From an uncultured Prevotellamassilia sp. (GTDB taxonomy: Bacteria > Bacteroidota > Bacteroidia > Bacteroidales > Bacteroidaceae), in contig CAKQOG010000052.1 in the NCBI GenBank assembly GCA_934255485.1, positions 1 through 10,622 on the forward strand: a DNA stretch of 10,622 nucleotides, read 5' to 3'. Under the pieces are notes generated by a model, which made no database searches, had not been told where the DNA came from, and saw only the letters and a program-made list of their open reading frames with translations. How positions within the stretch are numbered: the first letter of the stretch is position 1; each line of letters begins with the position of its first letter. Shown in pieces: positions 4,791 through 10,622 of this stretch. Both the position numbers and the translations under genes were made by a program.

Positions 4791-5843
4791 CTATTCGTTA
4801 TTTTCCAGTTTCTTTAGATCCTCGTTCTCTTCAAATTCCTCAATCCATTCCTTCACCTTGGCTTGCAGTAAAGCCTTGTTGGGAAGATAAAGTTGATAGG
4901 CAGAAGCGTAGATATTTGCGTCCTTTGGCAAGGTAAGTTCCACGAGAGCATCATTCTTCTCTTTACACAACAGTATGCCTATAGTCGGTTTCTCAAAGTC
5001 TTGCTTGACATAACGGTCATAATAGTTGACATACATCTGCATCTGTCCGAGGTCTTGATGGGTAAGTTTATCTATCTTTAAGTCAATGAGTACATAGCAT
5101 TGTAACAAGCGGTTGTAAAACACCAAGTCAACAAAGAAATGCTGTTCTTCAAAAGTAAACCGTTTCTGTCGTGCCTCAAAAAGGAATCCTTTGCCAAGCT
5201 CGAGCAAGAATTGCTGCATTTTGTTGATAATGGCATTCTCCAATTTAGACTCCGAATAAACAGAATCGGGCTTCAATCCCAAGAACTCCAATGTGATAGG
5301 ATTCTTTATGATGTCTGATGGTTTCTCGACCGTATGTCCCTCTTTTGCCAAGCGCATCACCTCGTCCTTATTGCGACTCAAAGCCAAACGTTCGTAAAGG
5401 CAGCTACCCACTTGTCTATTCAGTTCACGCACACTCCAATTCTGTTGTTTTGCTTCAATTTCATAGAAGTTTCGCTCGTCATGATTCTCAATACGCATAA
5501 GGATAAGATAATGCGACCAAGACAAGTCAAACTGAATTTGACAAACACCGTCTGTCAAATTAGCATACGCCAAATAAAACTGTCGAATTTGTCGCAAGTT
5601 AGAGTAAGACCATCCCTCACCGTACTTCAGACACAGTTTCTCTGAAAGATTTTCCAACACTTTCTTGCCATACGCTGCACGCTCATATCCCTGCTGCTCA
5701 TCCTCCACAATATATTTACCTACGCCATAATAAGTGTAAACCATTGTGGTATTCACAGTAGTTTTAACATGCTTGTGCGCCTCGTCAATAAGTTTTGAGA
5801 TATGTTCAAAGAGAGCATCTTCTCGTTTTATGATTTCATCCAT
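4791..5843 (-). CDS. DUF1016/YhcG-type PD-(D/E)XK nuclease-domain protein
   Basis: The 350-residue protein has the two parts of this family. The N-terminal half (about 15-150) is helical with YYGVGKYIVE and YGEGWSYSNLRQIRQFYLAY. The C-terminal half (about 180-330) is a PD-(D/E)XK-like nuclease fold. In the latter, E202 (YSESKLENAI), D239 (FFVDLVFYNR) and D254-x-K256 (LIDLK) fit the metal-binding triad, followed by GQMQMYVNYYDR. The usual ELK is DLK here, a conservative change. Members are often found inside type I R-M loci between hsdM and hsdS, as here: the start is 4 bp after the hsdM stop, so translation is probably coupled. Whether it cuts DNA, repairs breaks or modulates restriction is not settled, and I do not assign a reaction. 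The tail (331-350) is strongly acidic. Confidence 0.9.
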   Translation of the reverse strand: MDEIIKREDALFEHISKLIDEAHKHVKTTVNTTMVYTYYGVGKYIVEDEQQGYERAAYGKKVLENLSEKLCLKYGEGWSYSNLRQIRQFYLAYANLTDGVCQIQFDLSWSHYLILMRIENHDERNFYEIEAKQQNWSVRELNRQVGSCLYERLALSRNKDEVMRLAKEGHTVEKPSDIIKNPITLEFLGLKPDSVYSESKLENAIINKMQQFLLELGKGFLFEARQKRFTFEEQHFFVDLVFYNRLLQCYVLIDLKIDKLTHQDLGQMQMYVNYYDRYVKQDFEKPTIGILLCKEKNDALVELTLPKDANIYASAYQLYLPNKALLQAKVKEWIEEFEENEDLKKLENNE

Positions 5844-5847
5844 GCCC

Positions 5848-7281
5848 TTAATCCTCTTTTATATCACCCAACAATTTCTCCAACTCACTCACCGCCTTGC
5901 TGATACTCTGGCTTTGTTCCTTTATAGAAGCCATAAGTTCCGCCAAAGAGTGTTGTTCTTCCTCGCCCCCTTGCTTAATCCAAGTGATGTCAAGCGAAGT
6001 CTTGTCACGAGCGGTAAGCTCATCAATGGAGTATTTGCGCCAACGTCCAGAGGGGTTCGTATCTGCATCGTAAGTCTCTTTACGATCGTTAATATTCTCA
6101 GGGTTGTAGCATTTTACAAAATCATCAAGGTGATGACGTTCCAATTTGTTTGTAGCAAGCGTGTGTTTCACGTCAGTGCGGTAATCATAGAACCAAACAT
6201 CTTTAGTGGGCTGTCCTTTCGTGAAGAACAACACGTTAGCTTTTACACCCTGCGCGTAGAAAATACCAGTAGGCAAGCGTAGAATAGTGTGCAGATTAAA
6301 GTCAGCGAGCAAACGCTTGCGGATAGTTTCACCAGCGCCACCCTCAAAGAGCACGTTATCAGGCAATACTACAGAAGCACGACCACCCACCTTCAACATC
6401 AGCATCATGTGTTGGAGGAAATTAAGCTGGTTGTTCTTTGTTTCCACATAGAAATCAGGACGATTGAGTTCCACAGAACCAGCAGGACGTTGTCCGAAAG
6501 GAGGATTGGCAAGAATAACATCCACCAATGTTTTTGGTTCACGCTCCAACGAATCCTCACATGAAATCGGACTGCGGTCAGTACCCACACCATGAAGATA
6601 CAAGTTCATAGAAGCAAGAGTAACCACAAGCGAAGTGTTGTCAACGCCATGCAAAGCCTCGTTTCGGAGGAAATCACGTTTCGCCTTGTCAGCCGATTGA
6701 TTCTTCATATAGTCATAAGCCGTGAGAAGGAAACCGCCCGTGCCACAGGCAGGGTCGCACACAGTCTCGCCAATTTGCGGACGGATGCAGTCAACCATAG
6801 CTTTAATAAGGGGACGAGGTGTAAAGTACTGACCTGCGCCACTCTTTTTGTCTTGTCCGTTCTTCTCCAAAATGCTTTCATAGATAGCACCCTTTACGTC
6901 TGCATCCATCACCAACCATTGCTCTTCGTTAATCATAGTGATGACCTTTTTCAAGTAAACAGGCTTGTCAATCTTATTCTGCGCTTTAGTGTAGATTGTA
7001 CCAATAAGGTTGTCTTGTTCGCTGAGCACTTTCAATGTTTCTTCATACTGCTTCAACAGATCCAGTCCGTCGAGCTGAATAAGATCATTCCACTGATAGC
7101 CAGTAGGTATCGCAGAATCTTCTCCAAACATTTCAACATTCTCCGCATCCATCTTCAGGAAAAGCAGATAAGTGAGTTGCGTGATATAATCAGTAAAGCC
7201 AATACCTTGTCCAGCAAGCGTAGTGGCGAGGTTCCATACTTTTTTAGTGAGCGATTGCTCTGTAGATATATTGTTTGCCAT
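5848..7281 (-). CDS. hsdM: Type I DNA methyltransferase subunit HsdM
   Basis: HsdM transfers a methyl group from S-adenosylmethionine to adenine N6 in the target chosen by HsdS; two copies join one HsdS. The 477-residue product starts with the helical HsdM N-terminal domain (about 10-135), then the AGQYFTPR segment (149-156) typical of this family. The SAM-binding motif I DPACGTGGF follows (176-184), and then the catalytic NPPF motif IV (259-262). The C-terminal end (about 440-477) is a helix rich in charged residues that probably packs on HsdS. Length and motifs are normal and no key residue is missing. The ATG lies 8 bp after the hsdR stop and the gene ends 4 bp before the DUF1016 gene. It serves whichever HsdS is expressed, so an hsdS inversion would redirect methylation without altering HsdM. 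Confidence 0.97.
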   Translation of the reverse strand: MANNISTEQSLTKKVWNLATTLAGQGIGFTDYITQLTYLLFLKMDAENVEMFGEDSAIPTGYQWNDLIQLDGLDLLKQYEETLKVLSEQDNLIGTIYTKAQNKIDKPVYLKKVITMINEEQWLVMDADVKGAIYESILEKNGQDKKSGAGQYFTPRPLIKAMVDCIRPQIGETVCDPACGTGGFLLTAYDYMKNQSADKAKRDFLRNEALHGVDNTSLVVTLASMNLYLHGVGTDRSPISCEDSLEREPKTLVDVILANPPFGQRPAGSVELNRPDFYVETKNNQLNFLQHMMLMLKVGGRASVVLPDNVLFEGGAGETIRKRLLADFNLHTILRLPTGIFYAQGVKANVLFFTKGQPTKDVWFYDYRTDVKHTLATNKLERHHLDDFVKCYNPENINDRKETYDADTNPSGRWRKYSIDELTARDKTSLDITWIKQGGEEEQHSLAELMASIKEQSQSISKAVSELEKLLGDIKED

Positions 7282-7289
7282 AATACAAA

Positions 7290-10010
7290 TTACGCTGTTT
7301 TTCTTAAAACCACAAAATTAAACAAAGACAGGAGCGCATCGTCCGCCTTCTGCTTTGAGCCAAAAGCAGCTATCATCTGAGCAGCCTGTGTTCGATCATC
7401 CTCGCGGATATCATTGATAGTACAAGCACCATTACTTGCTACATAATCAACAATCTGACTCATGAGTTGTTTTTGCCTGTCAGAGATTTCACGATGCCAC
7501 TGACCACACCAAAGATTGAAATACTGCCGTGCGGTAACGCAAACGCTGTCAAGTTTTTCAATCTGTCGGAATGCAAAGCGAACCAACTGAATAATATTAG
7601 TAAGGGCATCACTTTCCTCCTTTCTCGTTGTACGACGCACGCTGTTGGGAGAAACAATAGCATACGAGTTCCAAAGTTGTTTCGTACTGAAACGATTGTT
7701 CTCCATTTTCAGCTTATTCTCCAAATCCTTCATCATGCTGAACGTGATAGGCTCGCCACTCTGATTGTATAAGATTCGTAAAGCCTCTATTTCGTCAGCA
7801 TGGTCGCGGCAATACTGTTCAAAAGCCTCGGTAGTGTTCTTTGCCTCCTCCACAGAGAACCCCTTGGAAATAAGCGTATCCTCACCAGGCATGAGTGTGT
7901 TTACAAAACCAGCCGAAAGAATAAGAATATAGCGACGTACATCTGCATGATTGGCAATAGGAGAAACAAGTCCCTTACGCTCATTGTTAGGTTCATTGAT
8001 GTTGTTATAAGGCGGTAAGCTGCCATTCGCCAAAGCATCGTAGATGCGTTGTGCAATCGCATCCATGGAATCGCTTGCCAATCGTTCGAATTCCATACGC
8101 TGGCTACTGTCTGCCTTATTGTGCAGACGCGACAAAGTAGCTGCAAGGCGTTTGAGGTACATATCAGGCAAGTTGCCGTGAGCAATACGCTCCAGCAGTT
8201 CCTTCAATGTTATCGTGATTGTATCAGGTCCTTCACCTTGCTCAGGAATAGACATAGTATGCTCGGTAACGCCCACCGCATCTACAAGGAAAAAACAATC
8301 TTTGCTTATAGCGTTAGGAGTAACAGCTCGCAACTGCTCATCGCCAATGGTACGCACACCACGCCCTTTCATCTGAATGAAAAGCGGTTCAGACTCCACA
8401 TCACGCATAAACATCACCACTTCAAGCGGTTTCACGTCCGTACCTGTAGCCACCAAAGTGCAAGTAACAGCAATACGGAAGTCACGATCATTGCGGAATT
8501 GGCGAATCAGTTCATTGCTATCACCCGAAGAATAAGTAATTTTCTGCACATACCTATCCATATCAGCATTAGGGCATTTCTCTCCAAACACCTCTTTAGC
8601 TATGTTCACAATATTCGTGGCATGAGCCTCGTTGAGAGCAAAGATGAGTGTTTTGGGGAGATATTCAAAATTAGGCTCACGTTGAGGGTCATTGAACATT
8701 TCCGAGTAAACAGCATCGCGATATGTTGTAAGGATGAGTTTTATTTGAGAAGGATTGACAATAGAACGGTTAAGTTCCGTTTTGCTGTAATTCTTTGTCT
8801 CGCGTGTATTTAACTCTTCCGTTTTACCAGTATAGCGAGTTTCAACACGCACACGGTCACCCTTCATAATAGCCCCTCCGTTTTCCGTTGCTTCCGTCTT
8901 AATACGATATACGCGGTTATCCACGTTCACACCATCCACGATACTTTTTTCAAGCGTATAGTTCACAATACGATTGTTATTGAAGAACGCCATTGTTTCA
9001 GGAATGGGAGTTGCCGTAAGACCAATAAGACGTGCCGTATCAAAATACTCAAGCACCTTACGCCAGTTACCGTAAATACTGCGATGACACTCGTCAATAA
9101 TAATCATATCGAAGAAATCATGCGGCAAATTGGGATTGTCGGGAAGAACCATTTCAGTTGTCACATCATCATCGTCATCATCATCATTATCTTGAATATC
9201 TTCACCCTTTAACAAAGAGAACAAACGTTGTATAGTAGAAATAAGCACATTGCTATCAGACGGAATCTTGGCAGATTTCAAGCGTTCCACCCCAAATATA
9301 GTGTTGAAGGCTTCGCCATTGTCTGTAAGACGGAATGTACCAAATTCATTTTCAGCTTGTCGTCCAAGATTATTGCGATCAACAAGAAAAAGCACTCTAC
9401 GCATAGGAGTATAAGAAAGCATGCGATAGGCAGCAAGACAAGCCGTATAGGTCTTGCCTGCACCCGTAGCGAGAACCATAAGCGCACGGTTTTGTCCACT
9501 ACGAAAACTCTTCTCCAATTCGGTAATAGCTTCATACTGACACTCACGCAATCCTTTTTTGTAAAGCGTAGGCAGTCCTGCAAATGGGTCGTCTATACCC
9601 AACAAAGCCACAATTTCCTTCGGTGTATGGATACGGTTGATTTCCTCCCAATCCGTGTTAGATTTACGAAAATCCTGAAATAAGACAATTTTACCGTTTG
9701 ACTTATATAAAAGAGGGATAGGCTTTTGCCATGTTTGATAACAACTTGGTACACTTTTAGCATAAGTGGTCACTTGATCACTCACCTTATCAGAATCAAC
9801 ATCCACTTCTTCGCGTTTAGCTTCAAGCACACCACATACCTTGCCGTTGATGAACATAAGATAATCAGCTTCGAGATTGCCTTTCAGCAATCCTTCGCGC
9901 ACAGCCACGGCTGTCATCGTAGGTTCGAACTCCTCGCGATTAACAACCAGCCAACCAGCATCAGCGAACCAACGGTCTATTTTCACTCTTGCTTTCTCTT
10001 CTGGTGTCAT
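7290..10010 (-). CDS. hsdR: Type I restriction endonuclease subunit HsdR
   Basis: HsdR is the ATP-driven motor and nuclease that translocates unmodified DNA and cuts it far from the target. The 906-residue protein has a PD-(D/E)XK nuclease domain at the N-terminus (D49 in ADYLMF, E63-A-K65 in VLEAKRE). The SF2 helicase motor follows: Walker A ATGAGKT (181-187), DECHR (306-310), LTATP (331-335) and QMKGRGVR (546-553). A C-terminal domain (about 730-900) probably docks onto the methyltransferase. Length and motif order fit the EcoEI-like (type IB) branch. An acidic run of aspartates (residues 274-282, broken by one Asn) lies between the motor motifs. It starts 3 bp after the regulator stop, so the two are probably translated together. 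All catalytic motifs are intact, so restriction should be active. Confidence 0.97.
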   Translation of the reverse strand: MTPEEKARVKIDRWFADAGWLVVNREEFEPTMTAVAVREGLLKGNLEADYLMFINGKVCGVLEAKREEVDVDSDKVSDQVTTYAKSVPSCYQTWQKPIPLLYKSNGKIVLFQDFRKSNTDWEEINRIHTPKEIVALLGIDDPFAGLPTLYKKGLRECQYEAITELEKSFRSGQNRALMVLATGAGKTYTACLAAYRMLSYTPMRRVLFLVDRNNLGRQAENEFGTFRLTDNGEAFNTIFGVERLKSAKIPSDSNVLISTIQRLFSLLKGEDIQDNDDDDDDDVTTEMVLPDNPNLPHDFFDMIIIDECHRSIYGNWRKVLEYFDTARLIGLTATPIPETMAFFNNNRIVNYTLEKSIVDGVNVDNRVYRIKTEATENGGAIMKGDRVRVETRYTGKTEELNTRETKNYSKTELNRSIVNPSQIKLILTTYRDAVYSEMFNDPQREPNFEYLPKTLIFALNEAHATNIVNIAKEVFGEKCPNADMDRYVQKITYSSGDSNELIRQFRNDRDFRIAVTCTLVATGTDVKPLEVVMFMRDVESEPLFIQMKGRGVRTIGDEQLRAVTPNAISKDCFFLVDAVGVTEHTMSIPEQGEGPDTITITLKELLERIAHGNLPDMYLKRLAATLSRLHNKADSSQRMEFERLASDSMDAIAQRIYDALANGSLPPYNNINEPNNERKGLVSPIANHADVRRYILILSAGFVNTLMPGEDTLISKGFSVEEAKNTTEAFEQYCRDHADEIEALRILYNQSGEPITFSMMKDLENKLKMENNRFSTKQLWNSYAIVSPNSVRRTTRKEESDALTNIIQLVRFAFRQIEKLDSVCVTARQYFNLWCGQWHREISDRQKQLMSQIVDYVASNGACTINDIREDDRTQAAQMIAAFGSKQKADDALLSLFNFVVLRKTA
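9164..9192 (-). repeat. GAT/GAC trinucleotide run inside hsdR
   Basis: A run of ATC/GTC triplets on the plus strand encodes D-N-D7 in HsdR, between Walker A and DECHR. Replication slippage here would add or remove aspartates without shifting the frame. It probably forms a flexible acidic loop at the surface of the motor. Confidence 0.7.
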
Positions 10011-10013
10011 ATT

Positions 10014-10301
10014 TTATTCCTCCTTGTTTTCAGATAATACCATATTATCGGAAGTTGCAGACTGTAAATTTTCTTGTTGTTCCTCATTTAGCACATCTGC
10101 ATTTAACAATCTTGCCACATCCACATTCAAAGTCTTTGCGATGCGCAACAGATTTTTAAGGTCAGGCTGACTGGAATTCGTTACCCATTTCGAAATTGTG
10201 GCCTGATCTTTGCCTAATTGTTCGGCAAGCCATTTGTTGCTTTTCTGTTCTTCAGCAAGCACTATTTTCAATCTATTAACCTGTTCTCTTGGCATATTCA
10301 T
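10014..10301 (-). CDS. XRE-family helix-turn-helix regulator of the R-M operon
   Basis: This small DNA-binding protein (95 residues from ATG 10301-10299; a second ATG at 10295 would give 93) has a lambda-Cro/C1-type HTH. The sequence NKWLAEQLGKDQATISKWVTN (about 22-42) supplies the two helices, followed by PDLKNLLRIAKTLNVDVARLLN. The last ~28 residues are acidic and probably disordered. The longer frame from 10325 starts with TTG and overlaps the -7 box, so I reject it. It is the first gene of the operon, 3 bp before hsdR. Proteins of this kind beside R-M genes (C-protein-like) usually control their own promoter so that restriction appears only after methylation. A dyad right over its start codon (10291-10313) supports self-regulation. 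Whether it represses or activates cannot be read from the sequence. Confidence 0.88.
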   Translation of the reverse strand: MNMPREQVNRLKIVLAEEQKSNKWLAEQLGKDQATISKWVTNSSQPDLKNLLRIAKTLNVDVARLLNADVLNEEQQENLQSATSDNMVLSENKEE

Positions 10302-10313
10302 ATAATATATGCC
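10291..10313. promoter_or_regulatory. Candidate operator over the regulator start
   Basis: GGCATAT (10291-10297) and ATATGCC (10307-10313) form a perfect 7-bp dyad with a 9-base spacer, centred on base 10302. It covers both possible ATG codons and the expected transcription start, directly downstream of the -7 box. A bound XRE dimer would block transcription of the whole operon. Confidence 0.5.
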
Positions 10314-10314
10314 A

Positions 10315-10322
10315 CAAAGATA
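10315..10322 (-). promoter_or_regulatory. Bacteroides-type -7 promoter element of the R-M operon
   Basis: On the minus strand TATCTTTG matches TAnnTTTG exactly. Transcription would begin near 10308, leaving only about 7-13 bases before the regulator ATG, almost leaderless. No clear -33 TTTG was found about 20 bp upstream, where the sequence is TTAATCC, so the promoter may be weak or need an activator. Confidence 0.55.
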
Positions 10323-10347
10323 CAATAAGAAAGCGAAAAGGATTAAT

Positions 10348-10362
10348 AATATAGTCTATATT
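10348..10362. promoter_or_regulatory. 15-bp palindrome upstream of the operon promoter
   Basis: AATATAGTCTATATT (10348-10362) is a perfect palindrome around one central base. It lies just upstream of where the -33 element would be, a position typical for an activator or second operator. The half-site differs from the GGCATAT dyad, so the same protein may not bind both. Confidence 0.4.
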
Positions 10363-10378
10363 TTAGTGGGTTAAGATA

Positions 10379-10402
10379 AAAATTGGTGAGTTTATCAATT
10401 TT
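10379..10402 (-). terminator. Weak hairpin after the right-hand flanking gene
   Basis: On the minus strand AAAATTG (10402-10396) can pair with CAATTTT (10385-10379) across a 10-base loop, and the 3' arm runs into further Ts. The position, just after the stop codon of the flanking gene, suits a terminator, but the stem is A+T-rich and weak. Confidence 0.3.
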
Positions 10403-10406
10403 AATT

Positions 10407-10622
10407 TTACATAAACACCTCCATACCATTAATTTCAAACACGCACACATCTCTCAGTTGTCGGATTTCATTACTATCCAGCAGTTTCATTCTTCGCGTG
10501 CCTTTGTAGAAGTCATAGCGGAGAGAGATGCAGCGGTGCCAAGATTGGATTTCACCGCTGCGCGTCCATAGTTTGAGGTCTACGGGTTCGGGAGATTGGA
10601 GCATACGTTTGAGCGTGGTGAT
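10407..10622 (-). CDS. Unrecognised small protein, C-terminal part (runs off the right edge)
   Basis: The minus-strand frame enters at the right edge (ITTLKRMLQSPEPVDLKLW) and ends at TAA 10409-10407; the visible part is 71 residues. The internal ATG at 10604 is probably not the start, because the frame and a sensible helix (ITTLKRML) continue upstream. The middle reads like a small beta-rich protein (WHRCISLRYDFYKGTRRMKLLD, then IRQLRDVCVFEINGMEVFM). I do not assign a function; my impression is of a small conserved protein of Bacteroidales mobile elements or prophages. It has the same strand and a similar higher G+C composition as the portal-like gene at the left edge, and may be that gene's neighbour in related elements lacking the R-M block. 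Confidence 0.7.
   Translation of the reverse strand: MTTLKRMLQSPEPVDLKLWTRSGEIQSWHRCISLRYDFYKGTRRMKLLDSNEIRQLRDVCVFEINGMEVFM

Larger units (their letters stand above)
633..10406. other. Phase-variable type I R-M island inserted between two flanking element genes
   Basis: All genes between the portal-like gene and the small right-hand gene belong to one functional unit: regulator, hsdR, hsdM, DUF1016 nuclease-like gene, expressed hsdS, recombinase and silent hsdS DNA. The flanking genes are on the same minus strand and would be neighbours if this block were removed. The block is richer in A+T by eye, especially in the TRD-coding parts. I searched the two edges by eye for a shared direct repeat that would mark an integration event and did not find one. 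The boundaries are therefore given simply as the intergenic limits. Insertion as a unit is inference. Confidence 0.5.

Noticed and set aside
6592..7380. Plus-strand open frame of 262 residues
   Set aside because: It is a shadow of hsdM; the sense strand has all methyltransferase motifs in order.
8049..8813. Plus-strand open frame of 254 residues
   Set aside because: It is a shadow of hsdR with no recognisable domain and a His/Arg/Ile-rich composition typical of antisense frames.
10302..10325. Longer start of the XRE regulator at 10325
   Set aside because: It is a TTG codon overlapping the -7 box; the expected transcript begins downstream of it, and the HTH fold does not need the extra residues.
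633..10406. Direct repeats (att sites) bordering the R-M block
   Set aside because: No convincing shared repeat was found by eye between the left edge (633-703) and the right edge (10314-10406).

Overview
The window is from a Bacteroidota genome, most likely order Bacteroidales (Prevotella/Bacteroides-like). This rests on a good match to the Bacteroides-type -7 promoter element (TAnnTTTG) before the operon, the absence of strong Shine-Dalgarno sequences, and the character of the proteins. It is almost entirely occupied by one complete type I restriction-modification (R-M) locus whose specificity gene sits in a DNA-inversion shufflon.

Layout, on the minus strand reading from high to low coordinates. 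(1) The end of a small unrecognised protein enters from the right edge (10622-10407). (2) A gap of about 100 bp holds a -7-like promoter box and two dyads. (3) A compact operon follows: a small XRE-type repressor (10301-10014), hsdR (10010-7290), hsdM (7281-5848), a DUF1016/YhcG-type PD-(D/E)XK nuclease-like gene (5843-4791) and the expressed hsdS (4744-3323). Spacings are 3, 8, 4 and 46 bp. (4) A tyrosine recombinase on the plus strand (2460-3263) converges on hsdS, with a strong hairpin between them. (5) Silent specificity DNA lies beyond it: a single target-recognition-domain (TRD) half-cassette on the minus strand (2421-1933), tail to tail with a nearly full-length hsdS on the plus strand (661-1938) that lacks the N-terminal conserved helix region. 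(6) A partial gene resembling a phage portal protein (632 to beyond base 1) runs out of the left edge.

How it works (inference from sequence). The expressed and silent hsdS copies face each other and share exact 20-bp inverted repeats, one before TRD1 (704-723 / 4553-4572) and one in the central conserved region (1297-1316 / 3945-3964). The silent TRD2 and the half-cassette share a 15-bp inverted repeat (1398-1412 / 2402-2416). Inversions by the recombinase encoded between them would exchange TRDs, giving two TRD1 and three TRD2 choices, so up to six S subunits and six methylation/restriction specificities. Only the copy attached to the N-terminal region at 4744-4573 and downstream of the operon is predicted to be active. 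HsdM, HsdS and HsdR would form the R-M complex; the XRE protein probably controls the operon; the role of the DUF1016 protein is open.

Context. The flanking partial genes are richer in GC by eye (about 60% in bases 61-120 against about 32% in 841-900) and, on the left, phage-like. The whole 9.8-kb block therefore looks like defence cargo carried between two genes of a prophage or related element. No tRNA, rRNA, CRISPR array or insertion sequence was seen.
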